DNA of 64,000 nucleotides from Nocardia mikamii NBRC 108933. Its GTDB lineage: Bacteria; Actinomycetota; Actinomycetes; Mycobacteriales; Mycobacteriaceae. Location of the stretch: the NCBI RefSeq assembly GCF_001613505.1, contig NZ_BDCM01000015.1, positions 186,001-250,000 on the forward strand. The letters run 5' to 3'. Positions within the stretch are counted from its first letter, which is position 1. Each line of letters opens with the position of its first letter. Positions 52,401-63,200 of this stretch are shown here, in pieces. The notes beneath the pieces were generated by a model. It was given only the letters and a program-made list of their open reading frames with translations, searched no databases and had not been told where the DNA came from. A program made the position numbers and the translations under genes.

Positions 52401-55400
52401 CTTGCGCGATCGGACGAAAACCCATGCGCGCCAGCCGGGTAACGGCCGCGTCGGAGAGCGCGGAGGTCATGCCGCCCGCGCTGTCCCACGGACCCCACGC
52501 CACCGACACCGCGGGCAGGCCGGCGGCCGTCCGATGCCGGGCCAGGGCGTCCAGGGCGGAGTTCGCGGCGGCGTAGTTGCCCTGGCCGGCCGAACCGAAC
52601 ACCGCCGAGATCGAGGAGAACAGCACGAATGCCGACAGGTCGCGGTCCGCGGTCAGTTCGTGCAGGTGCAGCGCCGCGTCCACCTTGGGGGTGAGTACCC
52701 GATCGATCCGCTCCGGGGTCAGGGTGTCGGCCGTCCCGTCGTCCAGGACGCCGGCCGCGTGGATCACGGCGGTGAGGGCGGGGCCGTCGGCCAACTGTTC
52801 GAGCAACCCCGCGACCGCCTCGCGCGTACCCAGGTCGCAGGCGATAACGCGCGGTCTGGCGCCGAGTTCGGTCAGCTGCGTGACGAGTTCGCGGGCTCCC
52901 GGAGCGTCCGGACCGCGTCGCGACACGAGCACCAGATCGCCGACCCCGTGTTCGGCGGCCAGATGCCGCGCGACCGCGGCACCGAGGCCGCCGGTTCCGC
53001 CGGTGATCAGCACCGCACCCGATCCGAGATCGACCGCGGACACGGCGTTCGACGCGTGGCGTCGGAGCCGGGGCGCATGGAATCGACCGTCGCGCAACGC
53101 CAACCGGGGCTCACCCGCTGCCAGGGCGGTCACGATGATCGTGTCGGTCATCTCGGCCTCGTTGCCGCAGTCCAGGAGTGTGATGCGGCCCGGATATTCG
53201 GCCTGGGCACTGCGCATCAGGCCGGCGATCGCCGCCGCGGCCGGAGCCGGCGCCTCGTCCGGCAGGTCCGCGCCCTGCCGGGTCACGACCACCAGCCGGG
53301 ACTCGGACTCTCCGGCCCACGCGAGCCAGGTCCGCAGCTCGGTCAGCGCGGCATGCACGCCGGCACGGACCGCCGTCGCGGAGAGAGCGCCGCCGGGTTC
53401 GGTCGGGGCGAACCAGACGACCGTCCCGGCTTCACCATCGTCGTGTCCGCCGGCGGCCAGTGCGGCCATGTCAGGGTGGTGTTCGCGGAATCCGGCACTC
53501 GACGCCGTCCCGACCGCGATCATCGCGCTGGTATCGGCGACCGTGGCATCCGGTTCCACCGGCTCCCAGTGCATTTCATACAGCGACCGGCGGGCGATCG
53601 ACCGGCCGTCGTCGAGCGAGCGGCGGTCCACCGCGCGGACACGCACGGCGGCAACCACGGCCACCGGTGCCCCGTCGGCGTCGACGAGGTCCAGTCGCAC
53701 ACCGTCGGCATCGATCCGCCGGATCCGGACTCGCGCTGCCGTGACACCGGCCCGGTACACCCGCACCCCGTGGAACGAGAACGGCAGCGGGACCGTACCG
53801 GCCGGCAGATCGGCTGCGAGCTCGTCGGCCGCCGCGTGCAGGGCGGCGTCGAGTAGCGCCGGGTGGACCCCGAAATTCGGTCCGTCCGCCCCGGCCGCAT
53901 CGGGCAGCGCCAGGTCGGCCACGACCTCGCCGTCGGTGCGACGAACCGCGCGGACGCCGCGGAAGGCCGGGCCGTATTCCAGTCCGCGCGCGGCGAGTTC
54001 GTCGTACAGCGTCACCGCGGCGCTCGCTGCTTCCGCCGGGAGGTCTACCGGGTCGGCGACGGCCGGTTCGCCGATCGCGTCCGGGGCGAGGACGCCGTGC
54101 GCATGAATGGTCGACTCGGTGCTCGACTCGTGGTCGCCGGCGAGTCGCGAGGTGACAGTGAACCGCCGACGGCCCGCGTCGTCGGGAGCGTCGACGCCGA
54201 TCTGAATATCGATCTCGGCGTCGCCGGCGACGACGAGTGGTGTCTGCAGCACGACCTCGTCCACCAGCTCGAGTCCCAGGCGGGCTCCGACAGTCGCGGC
54301 CAATTCGACGAACCCGGTGCCCGGCAGCAGGACGGTGCCGAAGACGGTGTGGTCGGCAACCCAGTTCTGGGTCGCCGCCGACAGCCGGCCGGTGAACAAC
54401 CATTCGTCCTTGCCCGCGACCGAGACCGCCGCGCCCAGCATCGGGTGATCGACCGCGACCAGTCCGGCCCGGCGGAGATCGCCGAGACCGTCGGTCGGCG
54501 CGACCCAGTACCGCCGCCGCTGAAACGCGTAGGTGGGCAGCGCGATCCGACGAACGGGCCGCTCACCGTGCGCCAGCGCCACGTCGACGTCGAGACCACC
54601 TACCCAGGCGGTGGCGAGGCAGGTGAGCAGCTGGACGGTCTCGTCCACGGTGCGGCGACCGGCGGCCGCGACGACCGACCGGCCGTCGATCTCCGGCTGT
54701 TCGGCGAGACAACGACGGGTGAGGGCGGTGAGCACGGCGTCTGGGCCCACCTCGACGAAACGCCGCACACCGGCGCCGGCCAGTGCCCGCACTCCCGGCT
54801 CGAACAGAACGGCCGAGCGCACCTGACGCACCCAGTACGCCGGATCGGTCAGCTCGCGGTCGGCGCGTTCACCGGACACGTTGGACACCACCGGAATCGA
54901 GGGAGCCCGGTACGTCAGGCCCGCGGCCACCCGATGGAATTCCTCGAGCATCCCGTCCATGTGCGCCGAGTGGAAGGCGTGGCCGACTCGGAGCCGATTC
55001 GTCTTCACACCCTGGTGCCCGAATCGCTGTTCCGCCTCGGCCACCGCCTCCTCGTCTCCGGACAGCACCACCGCGGCCGGACCGTTGACCGCAGCGAGCG
55101 ACAGTCGCCCGCCGGACTCGGCCAGTACCTGGGCGACGGCGGCCGCGTCGGCGGCCACCGCCAGCATCGCCCCACCCGCCGGGAGCGCACCCATCAGCCG
55201 TCCGCGCGCCGCCACCAGCGCGCACGCGTCGGGCAGCGACCACACGCCCGCGCGGTGGGCCGCCGCCAGTTCGCCGATGGAATGACCGAGCAACAGATCC
55301 GGGGTGAGGCCGAACGATTCGAGCAGCCGGCACATGGCCACTTCGAAGGTGAACAGCGCGGGCTGGGTGTATTCGGTCCGGTCCAGCAGTCCGCTGTCGT

Positions 55401-57255
55401 CGTCGAACATCAGCGCGCGCAGCGACCGGCCCAGCATCGGATCGAATTCGGCGCAGATCTCGTCGACGGCGGCGGCGAAGACCGGGAAGGACCGGTACAA
55501 GCCGCGGCCCATCCCGGCGCGCTGCGCACCCTGTCCGGTGAACAGGAACGCGGTGCGACCGGAGCCGACCGATCCCCGCACCACCTCGGCGCCGCCGGTC
55601 GCCGGATCACCGGCCAGCGTCGCCAGGCCCGCGAGCAGTTCGGCCCGATCGCGGCCCACCACAGCCCCGCGCCGGTTCCAGCGACTCCGCGTGGTGAGCA
55701 GGGAACAGGCCACGTCGCGCGGATCGGCGTACGGATGGTCGAGCAACCACTGCCGCAACCGGCCGGCCTGCCCGGCCAGGCCCTGCTCGGTGGGCGACGA
55801 CACCATCAGCGCGACGACACCACCTGCGGGAGCGGAGGATTCGGCAGCGTTGCCGATCGCCGGATCCTCGGCCGGCGCCTCCTCCAGGATCAGATGAGCG
55901 TTCGTGCCGCTGGCGCCGAACGACGACACACCCGCCCGCCGGATTCGCGTACCCGGCTCCCAGGGTTCGTTGTCGAGCAGGAGCCGGACCGCACCCGCGG
56001 ACCAGTCCACATGCGGTGTGGGCTCGTCCACGTGCAGGGTCTTGGGCAGCATCCGATGACGCAACGCCTGCACCATCTTGATCACCCCACCGACACCCGC
56101 GGCCGCGGAGGTGTGGCCCACATTGGATTTCAGCGACCCCAGGCGCAGCGGCTGCTGACGCCCCTGCCCGTAGACGCCGATCAGTGCCGTCGCCTCGATC
56201 GGATCGCCCAGTGTGGTCCCGGTGCCGTGTGCCTCCACCGCGTCGATATCTGCAGGGGTGAGGCCCGCGTCCGACAGCGCCTGCCGGATGACCCGTTCCT
56301 GCGACGGCCCGTTCGGGGCGGTGAGACCGTTGCTCGCCCCGTCCTGATTGACCGCGCTTCCGCGAATGATCGCCAGCACCCGATGGCCGTGCCGCAGCGC
56401 ATCGGACAACCGTTCCAGCACAACCATTCCGAGGCCCTCGGAGAAGCCGGTTCCGTCCGCGGCGGCCGCGAACGCCTTGCAACGCGCATCCGCGGACAGG
56501 GCGCGCTGCCGCGCGAAGGCGATCAGCAGCGACGGATCCGACATCACCGTGACGCCGCCGGCCAACGCCAGGTCGGTCTCGCCCTGACGCAGGGCCCGGC
56601 AGGCCAGGTGCAGCGCCACCAGCGACGAGGAGCACGCGGTGTCGATCGAGATCGCCGGGCCCTGGAAACCCAGCGTGTAGGCGATGCGGCCCGACAGCAC
56701 GCTGTTCGAAACACCCAGGTAGGCATGGCCTTCCGCCTCGGCGGTGAGCTGCGGGGACCCGACCCGCGGGCCGTAGTGCTGGTGGATCACCCCGGCGAAG
56801 ACGCCGGTATCACTGCCTCGCAGCGACACCGGGTCGATGCCTGCGTCCTCGAGCGCCTCCCAAGCCGCCTCGAGCATCAGCCGCTGCTGCGGGTCCATCG
56901 CCGCGGCCTCGCGCGGGCTGATGTCGAAGAAGCCGGGATCGAAATCGCCCACCGCATCCAGGAATCCGCCCTGCCGGGTGTAGATGGTTCCCGGCACATC
57001 CGGATTCGGGGCGAACAGCCGCCGCAAATCCCAGCCACGGTCGGTCGGATAGTCGCCGACGGCGTCGACGCCGTCGGCGACCAGCTGCCACAGCTGTTCG
57101 GGCGAGTGCACTCCGCCCGGGTAGCGACACGCCATTCCGACGATCGCGATGGGGCTGCCGACCCGCTCGGTGAGTTCGCGCAGTTGCTGCTTGGTTTCGG
57201 AAAGCTCCTTGGCGGTCTTCTTCAGGTACCGGCGGAGTTCGTCGTTGTCGGCCAT
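46447..57255 (-). CDS. Type I modular PKS, two KS-AT-DH-KR-ACP modules
   Basis: 3602 residues. N-terminal coiled-coil docking segment (1-33). Module 1: KS (34-455, Cys near 207 in DTACSSS), AT (560-880, GHSIGE, GHAFH: malonyl type), DH (935-1210, HTVFGTVLLP and Asp in HPALLDAALH), KR (1410-1640, GGTGGLG, LDD so B-type, Tyr near 1558), ACP (Ser near 1723, GFDSL). Module 2: KS (1780-2205), AT (2310-2630, GHSLGE with HASH instead of HAFH/YASH), DH (2690-2950), KR (3150-3390, LDD), ACP (Ser near 3470). It ends in a helical docking tail (DELFALIDKQ), with no thioesterase. Starts 22 bases after the upstream PKS with AGGAG. Each module should leave a double bond. Confidence 0.93.
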   Translation of the reverse strand: MADNDELRRYLKKTAKELSETKQQLRELTERVGSPIAIVGMACRYPGGVHSPEQLWQLVADGVDAVGDYPTDRGWDLRRLFAPNPDVPGTIYTRQGGFLDAVGDFDPGFFDISPREAAAMDPQQRLMLEAAWEALEDAGIDPVSLRGSDTGVFAGVIHQHYGPRVGSPQLTAEAEGHAYLGVSNSVLSGRIAYTLGFQGPAISIDTACSSSLVALHLACRALRQGETDLALAGGVTVMSDPSLLIAFARQRALSADARCKAFAAAADGTGFSEGLGMVVLERLSDALRHGHRVLAIIRGSAVNQDGASNGLTAPNGPSQERVIRQALSDAGLTPADIDAVEAHGTGTTLGDPIEATALIGVYGQGRQQPLRLGSLKSNVGHTSAAAGVGGVIKMVQALRHRMLPKTLHVDEPTPHVDWSAGAVRLLLDNEPWEPGTRIRRAGVSSFGASGTNAHLILEEAPAEDPAIGNAAESSAPAGGVVALMVSSPTEQGLAGQAGRLRQWLLDHPYADPRDVACSLLTTRSRWNRRGAVVGRDRAELLAGLATLAGDPATGGAEVVRGSVGSGRTAFLFTGQGAQRAGMGRGLYRSFPVFAAAVDEICAEFDPMLGRSLRALMFDDDSGLLDRTEYTQPALFTFEVAMCRLLESFGLTPDLLLGHSIGELAAAHRAGVWSLPDACALVAARGRLMGALPAGGAMLAVAADAAAVAQVLAESGGRLSLAAVNGPAAVVLSGDEEAVAEAEQRFGHQGVKTNRLRVGHAFHSAHMDGMLEEFHRVAAGLTYRAPSIPVVSNVSGERADRELTDPAYWVRQVRSAVLFEPGVRALAGAGVRRFVEVGPDAVLTALTRRCLAEQPEIDGRSVVAAAGRRTVDETVQLLTCLATAWVGGLDVDVALAHGERPVRRIALPTYAFQRRRYWVAPTDGLGDLRRAGLVAVDHPMLGAAVSVAGKDEWLFTGRLSAATQNWVADHTVFGTVLLPGTGFVELAATVGARLGLELVDEVVLQTPLVVAGDAEIDIQIGVDAPDDAGRRRFTVTSRLAGDHESSTESTIHAHGVLAPDAIGEPAVADPVDLPAEAASAAVTLYDELAARGLEYGPAFRGVRAVRRTDGEVVADLALPDAAGADGPNFGVHPALLDAALHAAADELAADLPAGTVPLPFSFHGVRVYRAGVTAARVRIRRIDADGVRLDLVDADGAPVAVVAAVRVRAVDRRSLDDGRSIARRSLYEMHWEPVEPDATVADTSAMIAVGTASSAGFREHHPDMAALAAGGHDDGEAGTVVWFAPTEPGGALSATAVRAGVHAALTELRTWLAWAGESESRLVVVTRQGADLPDEAPAPAAAAIAGLMRSAQAEYPGRITLLDCGNEAEMTDTIIVTALAAGEPRLALRDGRFHAPRLRRHASNAVSAVDLGSGAVLITGGTGGLGAAVARHLAAEHGVGDLVLVSRRGPDAPGARELVTQLTELGARPRVIACDLGTREAVAGLLEQLADGPALTAVIHAAGVLDDGTADTLTPERIDRVLTPKVDAALHLHELTADRDLSAFVLFSSISAVFGSAGQGNYAAANSALDALARHRTAAGLPAVSVAWGPWDSAGGMTSALSDAAVTRLARMGFRPIAQADGLALFDAVCGLNTPYAAAVDFDMASLSTLAHTGELPALLRALVPAARRGAGTGDLARRLTGTPVESHEAIVLGFVRTQVADVLGHPSGDAIDVEKPFSELGFDSLGVVELRNRLTKATGLSLPTTLAFDHPTAAAVARYLRSRIASTGTAATRPTRRVRSEEPIAIVGMACRYPGGVTSADELWDLVLSGTDAISEFPSDRGWDLGRLIHPDPEHPGTSYAHEGGFLDGVADFDAGFFGIGPREALAMDPQQRLLLEVSWEALEHAGIDPTTLRGTDTGVYTGLMYQDYESLTRTAGADIEGYVGTGAAASVVSGRVAYALGLEGPALTVDTACSSSLVALHVACRALRQGESSLALVGGATVMSTPLVFVEFSRQRGLAPDGRCKSFSAAADGVAWAEGAAVLVVERLSDARRLGHNVLAVVRGTAVNQDGASNGLTAPNGPSQERVIAAALADAGLTAAEVDAVEAHGTGTALGDPIEAQALIAAYGGQRTHGPLRVGALKSNIGHTQAAAGVGGVIKMVQALRHETLPGTLHLDELSPHVDWSADTVRVLSEAEPWPAGARVRRAGVSSFGISGTNAHVIIEQAPAATAVPAAEAPEDRNHAVPLVVSAKSESALRAQARRLRAWLADRPELDPWAVARALLGTRALLDRRGVVVGSDRDELLAGLTALAAGAAAPGVVTATAGVGDTAFLFTGGGAQRVGMGAGLYRAFPVFAAALDEVCGEFDRHLGGSLREVMFTDPDGVLDRMDHMQPALFAFEVALYRLLESFGFRPDVVTGHSLGELTAAYVAGVWSLPDACALVAARGRLMGAAPAGGAMHAAAISEAEAEQLLDGFEDRVSLAALNGPESVVLSGRIDAVDEIGRKLTELGRKNTRLRISHASHSVLMDPILDEFRTVAESLTYHEPALPIVSNVSGAPVGDEVCDPAHWVAQVRGCVRFAPGVASLLAAGVRRFVEVGPDAVLTAMVQDCLAHDPDAAAKSIVLPCARRSVDEPVQLIAALGHAYSAGIPVRLPQLFAGRGRSRITLPSYAFQRERYWVRPVPETAVGSFGHPFLTAAVPLAGTQEWLFTGRVSVPAQPWLADHAVFGSVLLPGTAFAELALAAGAQLDAEAIDELVLHAPLLLGGDAEVELQLTVRAPDDHGRRALSIHSRAVGSRADREDEAEPWVLHADGVLTKAAALPAVDTGWTAEGERGAGAALYDRLADRGFEYGPAFQGVTALRTHAGRTFAEVSLDESAGTSTTGFTIHPALLDACLHAALDAVPTGADPDRVPLPFSFAGVRLHRRGATAVRVRTVPLGEDATAVVVLDSEGAPVLTIDAVRSRPIDRAVVRGSGAGQPGPYSVRWVEVDVPDRVSRGSVAVLGAATVPGVERRFADFAELVAAEQIPDVVVWSPELGPRIGAVPGPADVRSAVHAAWELLRSWSSAEQLAETRLVVAVRGADSVTGEAAEPVHAAVAGLVRSAQSEQPDRFVALDYDPEAAEIAGDLVSAVVESGYSQVAVRKERLFVPRLVDAGSAVAPPADTTDTAATFGTGTVLITGGTTGLGAVTARHLVRTHGVRHLLLLSRRGAATAGAAELVAELTDLGARVRVATCDAADRDQVAAVLDSVDREHPLTGVIHSAGLLDDATIESLTPERIDRVLAPKVDGAIHLHELTRDRELAAFVVFSSAAALLGSPGQANYTAANAFLDALAHSRRTTGLPGLSVAWGLWDQDTGMTGAMDRAALARLERMGLRMLGVEDGMRMFDAALAGDDTVSAAVLFDKQALTTQARSGLLPEVLSGLVPARSRRTTSGGGAEGKLAEVLAATAPRDRYPVILDYVREQAAAVLGYRSAAAIDAETPFSDLGFDSLGGVELRNRLSAAAGMRLPSTLVFNYPTAAAIANVICSQWTDNSTAAAIDDQIAALRALLASMPSSDDKALLAERVSAAMAEAVTEEAVTEEAVAEPDSPTRPDDLVAVESATSADELFALIDKQIAER
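46560..46594. repeat. 15-bp tandem repeat in PKS tail
   Basis: CCTCTTCCGTGACGG is repeated at 46560-46574 and 46575-46589, followed by a partial copy. On the coding strand it encodes repeated EAVTE units in the linker between the last ACP and the docking tail. Confidence 0.7.
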
Positions 57256-57277
57256 CGGTGGGCTCCTGGTCGTGCCG

Positions 57278-60200
57278 TCAGCTGAGGTTGTCGATGAAGT
57301 CGAAGAGCTCGCGGTCGTCCGCGGCGTCGAGCGGGTCGTCGGCGTCGGCCCCGCCGTCGTCGAGCTCTCGGCTCAGCACCCGCAGCCGCTCGGCGAGCGC
57401 CGCGCGCTGATCCGCATCCAGTTCGGCGGCCGCACAGGCCCGGGCCAGTGCCTCCACCTCCGCGGTGAGGCGTTCGCCGGTCCGGTCGACGGGCGCGAGC
57501 TGGCTGCGCAGGTAGTCGGCCAATGCGACCGGGGTCGGATGGTCGAACATCGCGGTCGCCGGAACCTGCACGCCCACCGCGGTTTTCAGCCTGTTCCGGA
57601 ACTCCATCACGCCCAGCGAATCGAATCCGGTGCGGCTGAACGGCCGCTGTGGCTCGACCTCGTCGGCGGTGTCGAGACCCAGCACCGCCGCGGCCTGTTC
57701 CCGAATCACCTCGACGATGACATCGATCTGTTCCGCGGGCGTGAGTCCGGCCAACCGTGCCATCACATTCGGGGTGGCCGTCCCCTGCCCGCCGCGCGGA
57801 CGCGCCGGACCCGACAGTCCCCGCAGCACGGGCCGCAGCCGGCGCTCGTCGACCGCGGCGAGGGCGTTGCGGTCGATGCGGGCCGCCACGACCTGTGCGC
57901 GGCCGGTGACCAGCGCCGCATCGAACATCGCCATCGCCTCGGCCGCCGCCAGCGGCACGAAACCCTCGCGCTGCCACCTGGCCAGGTCCGCCGCGCTCAA
58001 CGCCTCCGTCATCCCGGTGCTGTCCCGCCACGGCCCCCACGCCAGCGATGTGGCGGGCAGGCCCCGTACCTGCCGGTACTGGGCCAGGGCATCGGAAAAC
58101 ACGTTGGCCGCAGCGTAATTGGCCTGCCCCGCGCTGCCGATCACGCCGGCGATCGAGGAGTAGAGCACGAAGGCGGCCAGATCCAGCCGGCTGGTCGCCT
58201 CGTGCAGATTCCAGGCGGCGTCGACCTTCGGGCGCAGGACGGTGGCGAGCCGTTCCGGGGTCAGCGCGCTCAGCACACCGTCGGACAGCACACCGGCCGT
58301 GTGCACGACCGCCGTGAGCGGATGCTGCGCCGGAATCGCGGCCAGCAGCGCGCGCACCGCGTCCGGGTCGGCCGCATCGCAGGCCACGATGTCGACCGTG
58401 GCGCCGAGCGCGGTCAGTTCCGCGCGCACCCGATCGGCATCCGGCGCCGCCGGACCGCGCCGGCTCGCGAGCAGCAGCCGGCGCACCCCGTAGGTGGCGA
58501 CCAGGTGCCGTGCGGCCACCACGCCCAGACCACCGGTGCCGCCGGTGATCAGCACGGTGCCCTCCGGATTCCACGGCGCCGGCAGGGTCAGCACGTTCTT
58601 GCCGACGTGCCGGGCCTGGCTGAGGTGACGGAACGCCTCCGGCGCCCGCTGCAAATCCCACGCGGTGAGCGGGGAATGCGTCAGCGTTCCCGCCGCGAAG
58701 AGCTCCACCAGGCTCCGCAGGATCTGCTGGAGTCGGTCGGGGGCCACGTCCATCAGCATGAAACCGTGGTAGTGCACGCCCGGATGCGCGGCCGCGACCT
58801 CGTCCGGATCGCGGCGATCGATCATGCCCATCTCCACGAATCGTCCGCCACGCGGCAGCAAACGCAGTGAGGCGTCGACGAATTCGCCGGCCAGCGAGTC
58901 GAGCACGATGTCCACGCCGGCTCCGCCGGTCTGCACGCGGAACTTCTCCTCGAACTCGAGGGTGCGGGAGTCGGCGATCTGCGCATCGTCGAAAGCCATG
59001 TCGCGCAGCACATTCCATTTCGCCCGGCTCGCGGTCACCAGCAGGCGCAGCCCCAGGTGCCGCGCGAGCTGGACGGCCGCCATGCCGACACCGCCGGTCG
59101 CGGCATGCAGGAGCAGAGTCTGCCCCGCCCGCGCTCCGGCGAGATCGACCAGGCCGTAATAGGCCGTCGCATACACCACCGGCACCGCGGCGGCCTGCGC
59201 GAACGTCCACTCCGCCGGCATCGGCGCCAGCAGCCGGTGATCGGTGACCGCCAGCGAACCGACCCCGGTGACGAAGCCGAAAACCCGGTCGCCGACGGCG
59301 AATTCGGTCACGTCCGCAGCCACCTCGGTCACCACTCCGGCACCCTCGCCGCCGAGGCCGGCGGTGGGATCGGGATAGGTTCCGAGCGCGACGAGCACAT
59401 CCCGAAAGTTGAGTCCGACCGCCCGCATCCGGACCCGGACCTGGCCCGGCGCGAGCGGCGCGGCACTCGCCGGATCCGGGCGCAGACCGAAATTGTCGGC
59501 GGTGAGCGTGCCCTTGTCGTTCAGGGTCAGCGCCCACTCCTGGTGCGGTGCGGTCGTGCTCAGCAGGTCCGTACCGGCCAGCGGACCGTGCTCGGAGTGG
59601 GCCTCGCTGCGCAGTCTCGGGACGAACGCGGCGGAACCCCGCAGCGCGAGCTGCGGTTCGTCACCCGCCAGCGCGCTGACCGCGGCATCGCGATAGCCGT
59701 CCTGGAATTCGACGTCGACGATGCGCACCCGGTCCGGATACTCGCTCTGCGCGGTGCGCACCAGGCCCCAGACGGAGGCCGCGGCCGGATCCACCGATTC
59801 ACCGGCATGGATCGCCACCGCCCGGGAGGTCACCACGACGAGGTCACGGTCCTGCGCCAACAATTCCTGCAACCGGGTGGTCGTCGCCGTGAGCACGTCT
59901 CGGGCCGACGCCGGGACGTCGGCGCCGGGCCGGGTGTCGATCCGGACGACGACCGCGCGACGGCTGCCGACGGTCACGGTTTCGTGGCTCTCGGCCGGCG
60001 ACCAGATCACGTCGGGCACCGGCTGCGGATCGATCGCCACCCAGTCCACCGCATACCCGAGGCCGCCGGCGCGGCTCGCGGTCGCGGTGAGGACACGCAG
60101 CGTGAGAGCACCCACCTCGAGCACCGGCGTGCCGTCGGAGGCCATGAGCGACAGCGCGATTCGATCGGGCGCCGCATCCGACACCGCAGCACGTACCCGG

Positions 60201-63200
60201 ACCGTCTCCCCGGCGACGGCGTGGAATACCACGTCCTCCCACGAGAACGGCACCACCAGACCGGATCCGCTGCCCGGCGCCTGCCCGGCCACCAGGAGCG
60301 CGTGCAGTGCGGCGTCCAGCAGGACCGGATGCACCCCGAACCGCGCGCCCACCACCCGCCCGGCCGACGGGAGCGCGAGTTCGGCGAACACCTCACCGTC
60401 ACGCCGCCACAGGGCGGTCAGCCCCTGGAAGGCCGGGCCGTAGTCGTAGCCCTGGACACTCAGTTCCGCATAGGCATCGGTCAGCGGCACCGCGACCGCA
60501 TCCACGGGCGGCCACGTTACGTCCACACCCGTTGCCGGAGCCGGATGCGGTTTCCCGAGTTCCGCGACGGTTGCCACCGCATGCCGGACCCACTCGGTCG
60601 GGCGCGAATCTCCCTGCGCCGCATCGGAGCCGGAAGCAGGATCGCGGGAATAGACCGATATCGTTCGTGCCCCGCCCTCGTCGGGACCGGTGGCCACCAC
60701 ACGCAATTCGACGCCGCCGGTCGCCGGAACGGACAACGGAGCCTCGAGCACCAACTCGGCCAGCCGCGGGCAGTCCAGCGATGCGCCGATATGGCCGATC
60801 AGATCCACGAACGCCGCACCGGGGAGCAGCGTCACACCGCCGACGGTGTGATCGGCCAGCCACTGCTGATCCTCCCGCGACAGCCGGCCCGTGAACACTA
60901 CATCCGACGAGTCCGGAATCCGGACCGTCGCACCGAGCAGGGGATGGGCGGCCTCGTCGAGTCCGGAACGCCGGACATCAGCGGGCACGCTCGGCTGCAG
61001 CCAGTATCGCTGGTGCCGGAACCCATAGGTGGGCAACGCAACCCGGCGCACGGGGCGCTCGGCGAACAGTGCCGGCCAGTCCACGGACGTACCCACCACG
61101 TCCAGCCCGGCCAGGGCGGAGAGGAACTGGGTCGGCTCCGCAGTACCGCGCCGGGCCGTGGCCACCGTGGTCACCCGGGCCTCCACCGGCGTCTCGGCCA
61201 GGCATTCCCGCACCATCGCGGTGAGTGCGGCATCGGGACCGAGTTCGACGAACCGCCGCGCGCCCAGATCGACCGCGGTGGCGATACCGGGGGCGAACCG
61301 GACACAGGCGCGCACCTGATCGACCCAGTATTCGGGGTCGAGTATCTCCGCTCCCGCCTGCCTACCCGTCACCCCGGCCACCATCGGCACCCGCGGCTCG
61401 TGGTAGCTCAATCCCGCTGCCACCGTGCGGAATTCGTCCAGCATCGGTTCCATCAGTGCGGAATGGAAGGCATGGGAGACCCGCAGCCGCGAGATCCGCA
61501 CACCGCGCCGGGTGAATTCCTCGGTGAGTTCGTCGATCGCCGTCGCCGCGCCGGACATCACCACCGACGCCGGGCCGTTCACCGCCGCCAGCGATACCCG
61601 CCCGGCATATCCGGCCAGCGCCGCCTGCGCCCCCTCCTCGTCGATCGCCGCCGCGAGCATCGCGCCGCCCGGCGGCAGCGCGCCCATCAACCGGCCCCGC
61701 GCCACCACCAGGGCACACGCGTCGGCCAGACTCCACACACCGGCGACATGGGCGGCCGCCAGCTCTCCGATCGAATGGCCGATCAGCACGTCCGGGGTGA
61801 GGCCGAACGACTCCAGCAACCGGTAGGTGGCCACCTCGAAGGCGAACAGTGCGGGCTGGGTGTATTCGGTCCGATCGAGCAGCTCGGCGTGACCCGGTTC
61901 GACCATCACCTCGCGCAGCGGGCGCCCGAGCAGTTCATCGATGTGCTCGCACACCTCGTCGAAAGCCGTTGCGAACACCGGGAACTCGCGGTACATCCGG
62001 GCGCCCATGCCCGACCGCTGCGCTCCCTGGCCGGTGAACAGGAAGGCGGTCTTCCCGGTCCCGACACTGCCCTCCAGCGCGCCCGGCGCCCCGGCGGCCA
62101 CATCGGCCAGACCGGTCAGCAAGTCGTCGCGGCCGTATCCGACCACCGCCGCGCGCCGATCGAGGCGAGCACGCGTCGCGACGAGGGCGTGCGCGAGATC
62201 GCGGACATCGAGGTCCGGGTCGTCGCGCACCCACTGCCGCAACCGCTCCGCCTGAGCCCGCAGGCCCGCCGGCGAATTCGCCGAGAGCAGCCAGGCCAAC
62301 GGCTCGGGCCGGACCGCGGCCGCCGCCGGCGCGGCGACCTCCGCCGGCGCCTCCTCGATGACCGCGTGCGCGTTGGTGCCGCTGACCCCGAACGAGGACA
62401 CCCCGGCCCGGCGCACCCGTCCGCCGGACGGCCAGGGCTGCGCCTGCGACAGCAGTTCCACCGTTCCGGCCGACCAGTCCACATGCGGCGTCGGCGAATC
62501 GAGGTGCAGCGACTTCGGCAATGTCTCGTGCCGAAGCGCCTGCACCATCTTGATCACACCCGCGACACCCGCGGCCGCCACGGTGTGCCCGATATTCGAT
62601 TTGATCGATCCGATGCGCAGCGGCTGGGAGCGATCGGCGCCGTAGGCGTTGATCAACGCCTGCGCCTCGATCGGATCGCCCAGGGCGGTCCCGGTGCCGT
62701 GTGCCTCGACAGCGTCCACATCGCTCGGCGTCAGGCCCGCATCCGCCAACGCCGCCGCGATCACCCGCTCCTGGGACGGACCGTTGGGGGCGGTCAGACC
62801 GTTCGACGCACCGTCCTGATTCACCGCCGTACCGCGGACCACCGCGAGCACCCGGTGGCCGAGCCTCCGCGCATCGGACAAGCGCTCGAGCACCAGCACC
62901 CCCACGCCCTCGGAGAAGGCGACACCGTCGGCGGTGGCGGCGAAGGATTTGCAGCGGCCGTCGGGCGAGAGCCCGCGCTGGCGAGCGAAATCGACGTAGA
63001 GATACGGACTGGCCGCCACGGTGACGCCAGTGGCCAGCGCCAGGGAGGTCTCGCCCTGTCGCAGCGCGCGGCACGCCTGATGCAGGGCGACCAGCGACGA
63101 CGAGCACGCGGTGTCCACCGTGACCGCCGGACCCTCGAGACCGAAGACGTAGGAGACTCGCCCGGAGATCACGCTGTGCGTGGTACCGGTGAGGCGATAG

